From Desmonostoc muscorum LEGE 12446 (GTDB lineage: Bacteria; Cyanobacteriota; Cyanobacteriia; Cyanobacteriales; Nostocaceae), in contig NZ_JADEXS020000002.1 of the NCBI RefSeq assembly GCF_015207005.2, positions 481,683-545,682 of the forward strand: a stretch of DNA of 64,000 nucleotides, given 5' to 3'. Positions 19,611-27,748 of the stretch are shown one piece after another; the first letter of the stretch is position 1; each line of letters opens with the position of its first letter. Both the position numbers and the translations under genes were made by a program. The notes beneath the pieces are model-generated. The model searched no databases and was not told where the DNA came from. It saw only the letters and a list, made by a program, of their open reading frames with translations.

Positions 19611-19758
19611 AGCTAGTAGTCTGCCAAGGGAATTTTGCGTGGTGGCGGGCAGAGGTGCGGAGGGGCAGGGGGGAAAGAACTTGTATAAATCTCTCCTCTG
19701 CTCCCCTGCACAAGCGCCGACCTCCACCCAGCAATTTTGGGTTGGCGAACTACTAGCT
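19611..19758. repeat. 148-bp imperfect inverted repeat with low-complexity purine/pyrimidine core
   Basis: Ends AGCTAGTAGTCTGCCAA (19611) and its near-complement ending at 19758 flank a G-rich then C-rich core (gcggaggggcaggg / ctcctctgctcccc). A related end (CTAGTAGTTCGCCAAG) occurs at 39796. The G-rich/C-rich hairpin also appears inside the replicase gene at 25930 and at 27355. Dispersed Nostocales repeat, possibly MITE-like. Confidence 0.55.
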
Positions 19759-19940
19759 GTGCTTTCGCCCACAATTCCACTCGGTTTGTACCTTTTCCTG
19801 CTGCCTCGTAATCGACGGCGGGGCATTTCATTACTGGTAAGTGCCAAGGCACTTCTTGAGAAACTACTTCTCTAGCTCCCGTTTGCGGTTCTATAAAAAA
19901 AGTGTCTTAAACACAAAGCAAAGCAATCAAACCACTATCA

Positions 19941-20084
19941 AAAAATAAACTAAAAATGACTCTATAGTTTTATGGCGTGATAGCGCTTAAAAAGCAGTAC
20001 ACTGCGGCGTAAATAAACTTTGGAGTCCGCTCTTTGACCTTTTATATCATTTATTAACTATAAAGTCATTTTTAGTTTATTTTT
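19941..20084. repeat. 29-bp inverted repeat pair enclosing 86 bp
   Basis: AAAAATAAACTAAAAATGAC at the start of 19941-19969 is mirrored at 20056-20084 with one mismatch over 29 bp. It lies 230 bp upstream of a tyrosine recombinase gene. It could be a recombination site or a non-autonomous element; nothing coding lies in it. Confidence 0.55.
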
Positions 20085-20246
20085 TTCACCTACTTTTAGG
20101 CTTTTCAAAATAAATACCCTGCTGAACAATTGCATAACAGTATTGTGTTTGTCACGCTCCTCAGTATTAGAGGTGTACTATACGCAAAAATCGAGAAATT
20201 TTCAGTCGCTTGAGGGGGAGTTGAAACGCCCATTTTAAAGGACAAT

Positions 20247-20297
20247 AAAAATCAGACACTATAAAACCAGACGAAACTGTGATTGTGTCTGATTTTT
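20247..20297 (+). promoter_or_regulatory. 13-bp perfect inverted repeat just upstream of the recombinase start
   Basis: AAAAATCAGACAC (20247-20259) and GTGTCTGATTTTT (20285-20297) are perfect reverse complements separated by 25 bases, ending 15 bases before the ATG at 20313. The spacing fits an operator or recombinase-binding site, or an mRNA hairpin masking the Shine-Dalgarno GGAG (20301-20304). Function is inferred from position only. Confidence 0.45.
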
Positions 20298-20312
20298 AAG
20301 GGAGTAATAAAA

Positions 20313-21242
20313 ATGACCCTCTCTCTTGTCCACATAACAGCGCATAGAAAGGCGATCGCTTCCTTGCCAGTGGCACAGGCGGAGGCGAAGTTGATTGCGC
20401 TGTGGTTGGAGGGAAAAGCAGAGTCATCTATCATCTCTTACCGACGCTACATTAGGCGATTTCTGGAATTTTTGGACAAACCCCTCAAAAAAGTGACTTA
20501 TGAAGACTTGGTAGAATACGCCGCTGACTTTAGGGGCAATGCCCAAAGTACAAAGCGGATATACATTGCCGCAGCTAAAAGCTTGATTAGTTTCGCTCAT
20601 AAAATTGGATATCTCCCTTTTAATGTGGGTATGGCGCTAAAACTCGGTGAACTGCCGGATGTAATCAACGAACGCTATCTCGATGAAGCTGATATTAAAT
20701 TGTTGGTACGGGCAGCAAGTAAGCATTTAGCTGATGCGAAAACTCCTAAGCGACAGTACACAGCCCTACGTAATTTGTTAATTATCAAACTCCTGTATCA
20801 GGCAGGGTTACGGGCAAGTGAAATCTGTGATCTGACTTGGGGAGATTTGACACCCCGTGGCGACAGTGGTCAGGTGTATGTTCGTAAAGCCAAGGGCAGC
20901 AAAAATCGCACAATTCTCATTAAGCCGAAGCTGTGGGCGGAACTAATGGAGTTCAAAGGTCAAGCTTTACCAAAAGACGCAGTTTTCCGAAGTCAAAAAG
21001 GGGGACATCTCGACCGTCAAAACTTGCACCCGATTGTCAAAGCAATTGCACAAGAAGCTGGATTAAGCGAACTGGTTTCTGCTCACTGGTTACGTCATGC
21101 CCACGGTTCTCACGCCATTGAACGCGGGACTAATCCAGTGCTGGTGAAAGAAACTTTGGGTCATGCCAATTTAGCCATCACCGATCGCTATCTCAAGGCT
21201 AGACCGAATGACAGTAGCGCTTTGAACTTGATGGATCTTTGA
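20313..21242 (+). CDS. XerC/D-like tyrosine recombinase
   Basis: A 309-residue site-specific recombinase. An N-terminal SAM-like core-binding domain (SSIISYRRYIRRFLEFLDK) precedes a catalytic domain with Arg in GLRASEICDL, Lys in KAKGSKNR, His-x-x-Arg in HWLRHAHGSH, the second His in LGHANLAITDRY and Tyr nucleophile in that last motif. The start at 20313 is preceded by GGAG at 8-bp spacing; an upstream in-frame Met at 20283 lies inside the inverted repeat and lacks a ribosome site. On plasmids such enzymes resolve multimers or integrate cassettes. It faces the replicase gene on the opposite strand. Confidence 0.88.
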   Translation: MTLSLVHITAHRKAIASLPVAQAEAKLIALWLEGKAESSIISYRRYIRRFLEFLDKPLKKVTYEDLVEYAADFRGNAQSTKRIYIAAAKSLISFAHKIGYLPFNVGMALKLGELPDVINERYLDEADIKLLVRAASKHLADAKTPKRQYTALRNLLIIKLLYQAGLRASEICDLTWGDLTPRGDSGQVYVRKAKGSKNRTILIKPKLWAELMEFKGQALPKDAVFRSQKGGHLDRQNLHPIVKAIAQEAGLSELVSAHWLRHAHGSHAIERGTNPVLVKETLGHANLAITDRYLKARPNDSSALNLMDL

Positions 21243-21363
21243 CATTTACACAAACTCTAAGATTTTAACCAGTGAGAATGCAGCACAAATAAGAACCAGT
21301 GGCATCGATTGCTACTGGAAACTAAGCAGAAAAACTGCTTTCAAATGCCAAAGGGATTTTTCC

Positions 21364-23220
21364 CTAGCCAGCCCCCTCCATAGGCAACACTTCTTCCAAG
21401 AGCCATTCATAAAATTCAGGAACTTGAGATTCCACAAGTCGCAGTTCATTTGCCGCGATCACTTCAAGTTCCAGTACTGTCTCCCAGCGCAAATCACTCT
21501 GCCATCGCTTGAGAATGCCTTTAATTGCGTCCACTCCACGAGAAATGCCAGAGCGAAGTATTTCTACGCAGTGGAGTAGCGTAATGCGATCGGTCGGAGG
21601 CGACTCAAATTCGGTAGTATCCTCCCCTTGGCAATGGGAGTTCCCTATAGCATCAAGGGGGGGTGTGGATACGGGCTGCTGATTGGGGTTTACACTATAC
21701 GCAGCAGGGGTTTGAGCAGCATAATAGGTTCGATTTTCTTTTTGATTACGCTTTTCCACGCGATGAGCAATTACATGCATTGCAAATTCTAATTCCTCTT
21801 TAGATAAAGAAAAAAGTTTCACCTGTTGCCCCCGTTTACCTTGCTTGCGGAAAGTCAGTTTTAGCCCCAGCTGCTCTAGCATTGTGGCCAGCAACCAAAT
21901 AGGTTTACAGTCACTGGGAATAGTAAACCCAAGAATTGCTTTGACGTGAGCAGCACAATGTATAGCGATCGCTGTCATATTAACTAATTGAGTATCCGAG
22001 GCAGTAACTTCATCACCCCTTACTAAACGTTTAAGAATCTGATGCAGTCCCAGGTTAAATCTAGCCAGCCACCGTGCCGAGTAATTACCCCAGTCAATGC
22101 ATAAAGGTAGATTGTCGCGTTCGGTGCGGTCTTTTTGGGTGACAATTGTTGGTGGGGTAGGATAACTTTGCCCAGTTTTGGGGTCAGTAAACGATTCTTC
22201 GGGTGGGGCTAAAATGGCCTCAAGTCCAGCGATCGCTCTAATTAATCGACCACCTTTATCCATTTCTACGAGTGATTCGGTTACTTCGATGCCGTAAGAA
22301 TCAGAAATGCGGAATTTTTCACATTCAAAAATTTCATTAGGGTCAAGGTAATCTTTACTCTGACGGGCACGGTACTCGCTCAAAGTAATATTCTTAGCCT
22401 TGGCAACAGCCGAATTGTGGGCACTATCCAAAGCTTGTGCTGCTGCTTTTAGACTTTCAAGAGATTGAGGATCTGAATCACTGCCCACATATATAAATGT
22501 ATTGCCCATTTCTGTGAGAAGCGATCGCAAATCATCACGCAGATTATTGAGAGAATAGTGGCGGTTGCCAAGAATTTGGCAATAAGCCTCAAGCGCCCAA
22601 TCTTTCTCTGCGCCCCGCTTGCCTGTTTGACGGTCAATCCGCAACAAAAAAGCGGTCATTTCATTGGTTTGGAGCAAGCGTTCTTTAATCTTGGTAGCAT
22701 TGGTATCTTTGTAACCAAAGGGAGGACGCGGGGCCACCCAAATATGAAACGGCACTTTTGGACGATAGCGGTACAGTTGCTGGGCACATTCGGTAGCGGT
22801 TTGGGAAACGCCGTGAAAGACACCAAACACGCTATCAAAATGATACTCCGAAATATCGACACCAGTACCGAGACTGGGAGAGGTGAACAAAGCATCGAAG
22901 TTTTTGACGGCGTTGGTGATATCTTTGATGAAAGCGACATTCTCATCACTTCCAGAATTGTCTGAATGAATAGACCAAATGCGCCATGAAGCCCTACGGG
23001 CTGGGCAAGGGGTAAGGGGTAAGGGGGAAAGCGTGGAGGAATCTGTTAATTCTTCCTTTTCCCCTTCCCCTTTAACATGCACCCCTACCTTTTCGTACTT
23101 AATAGTAAAAGACTTGTCGAGTTTTTTGATGAAACGCTTACTGTCGCTGGCAACCATGATTTTTTGCCCAAGCATCAGTGCTGCCGAAATCTGGGCAACT
23201 AGGGCGCTAGAATTGGTTGA
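21364..23220 (-). CDS. CyRepA1-type plasmid replication protein, exon 2 (C-terminal half)
   Basis: This is the 3' exon of the replicase split by the group II intron at 23221-25400. It starts in frame with STNSSALVAQISAALMLGQK and contains the RecA-like second helicase domain (FTSPSLGTGVDISEYHFDSV, GVSQTATECAQQLYRYR), ending in a helical C-terminal region. Near residue 50 of the exon a 30-residue low-complexity insertion (GEGEKEELTDSSTLSPLPLT) corresponds to a G-rich/C-rich hairpin at about 22978-23085. Joined to exon 1 the coding length is 3702 bases, 1233 residues, in frame. CyRepA1 proteins are thought to initiate replication of many cyanobacterial plasmids. Confidence 0.8.
   Translation of the reverse strand, partial: STNSSALVAQISAALMLGQKIMVASDSKRFIKKLDKSFTIKYEKVGVHVKGEGEKEELTDSSTLSPLPLTPCPARRASWRIWSIHSDNSGSDENVAFIKDITNAVKNFDALFTSPSLGTGVDISEYHFDSVFGVFHGVSQTATECAQQLYRYRPKVPFHIWVAPRPPFGYKDTNATKIKERLLQTNEMTAFLLRIDRQTGKRGAEKDWALEAYCQILGNRHYSLNNLRDDLRSLLTEMGNTFIYVGSDSDPQSLESLKAAAQALDSAHNSAVAKAKNITLSEYRARQSKDYLDPNEIFECEKFRISDSYGIEVTESLVEMDKGGRLIRAIAGLEAILAPPEESFTDPKTGQSYPTPPTIVTQKDRTERDNLPLCIDWGNYSARWLARFNLGLHQILKRLVRGDEVTASDTQLVNMTAIAIHCAAHVKAILGFTIPSDCKPIWLLATMLEQLGLKLTFRKQGKRGQQVKLFSLSKEELEFAMHVIAHRVEKRNQKENRTYYAAQTPAAYSVNPNQQPVSTPPLDAIGNSHCQGEDTTEFESPPTDRITLLHCVEILRSGISRGVDAIKGILKRWQSDLRWETVLELEVIAANELRLVESQVPEFYEWLLEEVLPMEGAG
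22978..23085. repeat. Low-complexity hairpin insertion in replicase exon 2
   Basis: A G-rich run (ggggtaaggggtaaggggg) followed by a C-rich run (cttttccccttccccttt) forms an imperfect inverted repeat that is translated in frame as GEGEKEELTDSSTLSPLPLT. It interrupts otherwise conserved helicase sequence (KYEKVGVHVK before, RIWSIHSDNSGS after). Same class as the insertion at 25930-26092. Confidence 0.6.
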
Positions 23221-23300
23221 GTCGATGGGGGATATTATTCCCCGCACCTCTCAGTTAGATCCGTGCGTACCCGTTTCCGTGTACACGGCTCCCGATGTTC
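23221..23300 (-). ncRNA. Group II intron domains V and VI
   Basis: Domain V is the 34-nt stretch at 23258-23291 (minus strand, starts GAGCCGTG and ends GCACGGATC), which forms the canonical hairpin with a GAAA-type cap region. Domain VI follows as a stem (GTGCGGGG / CCCCC) with an A-rich bulge that would hold the branch adenosine, ending at the splice site. Confidence 0.8.
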
Positions 23301-24842
23301 TCAGCTTTCGCTTTTGCTCATGTGCTTGTAATCGTGGCAACTCTCGTGAATTGCTTCCAGATTATTTTTCTTCCAGTTGGCGTGATTTTCGTCGATGTGA
23401 TGCAGATGAATCCGTTCCTCATCGATGAACTTTAAGCCGCAAGAGGCACATCTATGGTTTTGCTTCTTAAGAGCAAAAGAAGTTTCGCCGTCATAGAGCT
23501 TACTTTTGCGTTCGCTCCAGTAGGCTGTATCTCCGTCATAGGGGGATTTTGTTCCTTTAACCATGACGTGGCTACTTTCGGAGTAGGAAACTGCTGGGAA
23601 TGCTTTGTCTAGTAATTTCTTGCTAGCGTAGCGATTTTTCTTGGCTTCCTTGTTGAATACCGTATAAGCTCTTTTTTTGATGTGGTATAACGAGTTTCTA
23701 GACCCGTCCATCTTGCAGAACTTATGGTAATTTCTCCAACCTCTTACTACCGGGGCTAATTTCTCAGCCTTTGTGGTAGCACCATAATTCGAGTTGTTGA
23801 CGATGTGTTTTACTTTCTTACGGAATGCTTTGAAGTTGTCCACTGAGGGAATGCTTCTAAACTTTCCGTTTTTCTGGACTTTAAAGTGCCAGCCGAGGAA
23901 ATCAAACCCATCTGTCGCGGCGGTAACTTTGGTTTTCTTTTGGCTTACATTCATTCCGCGTTTGCGGAGGAACTCGCTGATTTTCTCAAGTATCTCTATC
24001 GCATTATCTTCGGGTCGGAGTATAATAACCATGTCATCCGCGTATCGGATTGATGGCTCGTTGATTTGCCCGTTGGCTCTGTATCTGTGGATACTTTCAA
24101 CCCCGTTGAGTGCGATGTTTGCTAATAGTGGGCTGACTACTCCCCCTTGAGGTGTACCCTGTTCGGGGAATTCTGGGTTTACTCCTGCCTTGAGGCATCG
24201 GTATATTCCGAGTTTTAAGCCTTTGGGGGCGATGAGTTCGTCCATTATTGCTGAGTGGTTAATCCTATCGAAGCATTTTTCGATATCGAGTTCTATAACT
24301 CGTTTCTCTGTTCCATTGCAGGAAGAGCGTAGGTTATTGTAGATGTACCGTTGTGCATCGTGAGCAGAGCGCCCTGTTCTGAACCCGTAGCTCCTGGCGT
24401 GGAAAGTGGCTTCGTGTGCTGGTTCTAGTGCATATTTTGCAAGGCATTGCCAAGCTCTATCCGCTATGGTTGGTATTTTAAGCATTCTGGTAGTCCCGTC
24501 CTTTTTGGGGATGGGGATTTCCCTTAGTCCTTGATGCTTCCAATTTCCACTATTCATTTTCAGTAATTCTTCAAGGTTGAAGCGTTCCTCAAATGACAGG
24601 GATTTCTTACCATCAATACCCGCCGTTTTTTTACCAGCGTTTAGCTGAGATACAAGTCTAATTGCAAGAAATCGAGCCGAGGTGGATTTAAAAATAAGCT
24701 TTTGGAGAAACCTAGCTTTCCGTTTGTCTCCAACTTGAACCGCTTTAAATACGCGCTTTTGAAGGCGGAAAAGATTTCGGCGGAATTTCTTCCACGGTAA
24801 GGCTTTCCAAGATTCACTAGTATGTCTACTGTGTCTAATCAT
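23301..24842 (-). CDS. ltrA: Group II intron-encoded reverse transcriptase/maturase with HNH endonuclease
   Basis: A 513-residue intron protein. Reverse transcriptase blocks include GIDGKKSLSFEERFNLEELL, YGFRTGRSAHDAQRYIY, ELDIEKCFDRINH, GTPQGGVVSPLLANIALNG and the catalytic YADD in SIRYADDMVIIL. A maturase X domain follows (WRNYHKFC). The C-terminus is an HNH nuclease with CASCGLKF, HLHHIDENHANWKKNNLEA and HESCHDYKH, all Cys/His residues present. All domains look intact, so the intron could be mobile and able to splice. It is encoded on the same strand as the host gene, as required. Confidence 0.92.
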   Translation of the reverse strand: MIRHSRHTSESWKALPWKKFRRNLFRLQKRVFKAVQVGDKRKARFLQKLIFKSTSARFLAIRLVSQLNAGKKTAGIDGKKSLSFEERFNLEELLKMNSGNWKHQGLREIPIPKKDGTTRMLKIPTIADRAWQCLAKYALEPAHEATFHARSYGFRTGRSAHDAQRYIYNNLRSSCNGTEKRVIELDIEKCFDRINHSAIMDELIAPKGLKLGIYRCLKAGVNPEFPEQGTPQGGVVSPLLANIALNGVESIHRYRANGQINEPSIRYADDMVIILRPEDNAIEILEKISEFLRKRGMNVSQKKTKVTAATDGFDFLGWHFKVQKNGKFRSIPSVDNFKAFRKKVKHIVNNSNYGATTKAEKLAPVVRGWRNYHKFCKMDGSRNSLYHIKKRAYTVFNKEAKKNRYASKKLLDKAFPAVSYSESSHVMVKGTKSPYDGDTAYWSERKSKLYDGETSFALKKQNHRCASCGLKFIDEERIHLHHIDENHANWKKNNLEAIHESCHDYKHMSKSES

Positions 24843-25400
24843 TTTCTCTTCTAGAGTTTGTATTTTCTGAACACCTCAGACCAATTACGGTCTGTCCTAC
24901 CCGAATTGTGAGAGTTCCGCTTCTCGTCTAGCCTACTTGGGGAACGAAAGCCCCAGGACTCACAAATCGTTTTTATTCGTTCCCTCGGAGAGATTGATTG
25001 TTCCGTTAGATGTAGCCAATTTGACCGTTGGATTCCCTAGACTCTTGCCGTTATTGGCGATATTACGGCGGGAATTGGCTCCAACGAAGTCAGGGATTTT
25101 AGTGTTGCGCCCTGCTCTACGATGGGTCACTTTTTGAGGCTCTGTTTCATCATAGGAACTCCCTATTAGCGCCAGTGTCAACCCGCAACGGTCGTCTGAT
25201 TGCGCCCTGTTCCCAGCTTCACTCTACAAGAACCGAGCTTGTTCGGTGTGGGCAGATAAGGAGTCAATTCTGAGTCTGAATGGCAAGGCTTACACTTGCA
25301 TCTGACCGAGAGTTCAGCCTTTAGTGACAGTAATCTGCTGTCGGGCTGGCTTAGTTATGTGCGGACTGACTACCGTGATTCACTAAGCAACGAATCGCAC

Positions 25401-27245
25401 ATCCCCCTCGTACCAATAAATTGTGCGCGAAGCGTTTCGCCACTCGTTTTTAATGATGTAAGGTACTTCACCTTTTGGTCGCATTGCAAGAAAGAAGTCT
25501 ACCGTTAAATCATCCATGTGTGCATCAGCGATGACGACCAGTGGCGCGCTGTATACTATATATTCCAGTACTTCAAGTATTGCTGCACGGTGTTGTTTGC
25601 AAGTATTACTGTGTAGTAGGTGAGTGAGGTATTGGCAGGCTTCATCTATAAATATGCAGCCGTAGGTGAGAGACTGAGTATTCAGCTTATGCAGGCTGTC
25701 AATAGTAATACTAAGGGCTTGAGCCTGGGCTAAACCTGTGTAACCCAAGTCTGAATACATCGCCGTCCGCAAGCGAAGGCCAAGATTTTTCAGCAAATTT
25801 ACGCGATGCCCATTGTTGAGGAACCGCGCGTCGGGGTTTTGGTCACGCCACCAGCGCATAAGTTCAGTTTTACCAGTGCCCATGTCGCTCCACAAAACCA
25901 CGAGTCCTTTTTCTGGAAAACGGAAGGATTTTTTCGGGGCAGGGGGGCAGGGGTGCAGGGGGGCAGAGGGGAAAGAATTTATACAAAAATTCTCCTCTGC
26001 TCCCCTACTCCCCTGCTCCACTACTCCCCTACTCCCCTGCACCTCTGCACCTCTGCACCTCTGCACCTCTGCTCCTCTAATCGAGGGGGTAAACAATTTT
26101 TCTTCTGCGATATCATAAAGTGGCGGGACAGATGAACATTTTTCCTCCAGATCCGGAATGCAGAGTGCTTGGGTCAAATATTTAATATTGACTGTGACAT
26201 CTGGTTTATATTTACTTAGTCCCCATTTCTTAGCCCGATACGAGCGCTGGTAATCGGCAAGTGATTTGGCATCGTCTATAATTGCAGTCAGCAGGGCATT
26301 GGCATCAACACCGCGACCAACTACAAAATCATCAACACCTTTTTCTGGCCCCGGCAGTAATGCAACTTCACATAAGCAACCAGCCGATTCGATTGCTTTT
26401 GCAGTGCGAACAGTGGCTTGAAACACCGACCATCTGGTTTTAGAAGAAGTTTCGTGGTCAAAAAGAATTATGAACTTGCGTCCTGCCTGAGCCATCGGTA
26501 CTAAGTCAGGATGCAACCGTTCATCAAAATCTTGTTGGCCCACGCGCCCATTCCAAATTCCAGGGAGTGCGATCGCAACAAACCCCAAAGAGAGCAAGCA
26601 AGCGGCTTTCTTCTCACCCTCGCATAAGATAATGGGAATCTCTGGATGCTGCTTTACCCACTCCCAAAATATTAGCGGATTAAGCTTATCCAACAGGCGC
26701 AGCGCTAAAAGTGAATGATAGCGCTTGATTAAATAGCGTTTTGCAATCTTTTCCCAAATGGGGTTAGCAACATCAAAGTAGGTAACGCGGTTGGGGGTTT
26801 TGGGAGGTGACTCGTATTTAACAGGCTTCCCTTTTTCCCAATCAATGCGCGGGAAGTTGGGCTTAATCCGCCCCCATTCCATTGGGAGCCAATTATTCAA
26901 CGGGTCAAGAGATTGAATCCATATCCCCCCTAGTAAGAGATGGTCATACTTCTTAACGTATGCATCTGTGACTCGACCGGCATTTTTGCGAGGGATTTTG
27001 TCGGAGATGAACAGGTAGTCGTAAATTGATTCTCCTTCGATGTGGAAGAAGCTGCGTGAAATCAACGCGGGATGAATGGCACTACCAACATATAACTCAT
27101 GGTACTCGGTAGCCAAGAGATTGTTTGGGTAAACAATAGGGTTTAATATCTGCTCAATTGATACCTTGCAATCTGGTTTAGGCTCGTTTGGCTCAAAGTT
27201 GCCACACTTAAAAGCATTTTTATTTGTATTCACATTCAATACCAA
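25401..27245 (-). CDS. CyRepA1-type plasmid replication protein, exon 1 (N-terminal half)
   Basis: Exon 1 encodes 615 residues. Residues about 50-310 resemble the DUF3854/Toprim-like domain of CyRepA1 (ILCEGEKKAACLLSLGFVAI, FIILFDHETSSKTRW, GVDDFVVGRG). A P-loop helicase follows with Walker A SDMGTGKTELM and Walker B CIFIDEACQYLTHLLHS. Between them lies a 50-residue low-complexity insertion (RGAEVQRCRGAEVQGSRG). The exon ends YWYEGD immediately before the intron's GTGCG. With exon 2 this gives a complete replicase, the main argument that the window is plasmid DNA; the neighbouring coiled-coil protein and recombinases fit a replication/maintenance block. Confidence 0.82.
25930..26092. repeat. 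Low-complexity G-rich/C-rich hairpin inserted in replicase exon 1
   Basis: The plus strand reads a G-rich block (gcaggggggcaggggtgcag), a short centre (gaatttatacaaaaattct) and a C-rich block with tandem 8-mers (gcacctct four times, actcccct three times). On the coding strand it is translated in frame as RGAEVQ/GSRG repeats and then SAPLHPCPPAPKK. The same repeat type occurs at 19640 and 27355 outside genes. Confidence 0.7.
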
Positions 27246-27748
27246 TATTTTCCATCACAATCTGAGCGACATTGCACCTATGCCGCATTCATCAGTCATC
27301 AGTTATCAGTCATCAGTCATCACCCGGATTTCTCACCAATGCTCAAAGCCTGTGTTTGTGCAAGGGAGCAGGGGAGCAGAGGAGCAGAGGAGAGTTCAAT
27401 ATGCCTTGTTCTTTCCCCTCCGCCCCTCTGCATTTCAAACTTGTGAGAAATGCGGGATCAGCGATAAGGACGGAGCATTCATTTAAGTTGCATAAAAGGG
27501 ACTCATGTTAAAGGGGAAAGGGATGATGATTGTCGCGCCACAAGAGGGGCGAGGTTTTTACCTTCCCCATAAAATTTGGATTATTTCGCTTGACTTCGGG
27601 CGAGGTTTTTACCTTTCCCCCAAGACCCCCAAGCCTTCTTCATAAAAGCTCCCTCTGTACCGCAGGATCTGAACCCTACGGGTTGTCCTTACAGCGAATC
27701 AAGCTGGAAAAATGAATGAAGATCAGCTTAACTGTTAACTGTTAACTG
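27246..27748. other. Gene-free 500-bp region with tandem and direct repeats (possible origin region)
   Basis: No gene is supported. It holds heptamer-type repeats (cagtcatcagttatcagtca at about 27293), a G-rich low-complexity block at 27355-27390, two 22-bp near-identical direct repeats beginning GGGCGAGGTTTTTACCTT at 27547 and 27598, and four tandem TTAACTG heptamers at about 27728-27755 that run into the next gene's 3' end. Repeats directly upstream of a plasmid replicase can be iterons or partition sites; here that is only positional inference. Confidence 0.4.

Larger units (their letters stand above)
23221..25400 (-). mobile_element. Group II intron in the replicase gene
   Basis: On the minus strand the intron starts GTGCG (25400 downward) and ends CGAC at 23221, matching the group II 5'-GUGYG and 3'-AY rules. 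Length is 2180 bases. Removing it joins ...YWYEGD to STNSSALVAQ without a frame change, and exon 1 from 27245 to 25401 is exactly 615 codons. The 5' 558 bases hold domains I-III, then the reverse transcriptase gene in domain IV, then domains V and VI in the last 80 bases. Confidence 0.88.

Noticed and set aside
20202..20230. Possible solitary CRISPR repeat (cttgagggggagttgaaac)
   Set aside because: The GTTGAAAC-like end resembles cyanobacterial repeats, but only one copy exists and no spacer, leader or cas gene is nearby.
25806..26135. Plus-strand frames opposite replicase exon 1
   Set aside because: They arise from the low-complexity hairpin (CSTPLL-type repeats) and have no independent support.
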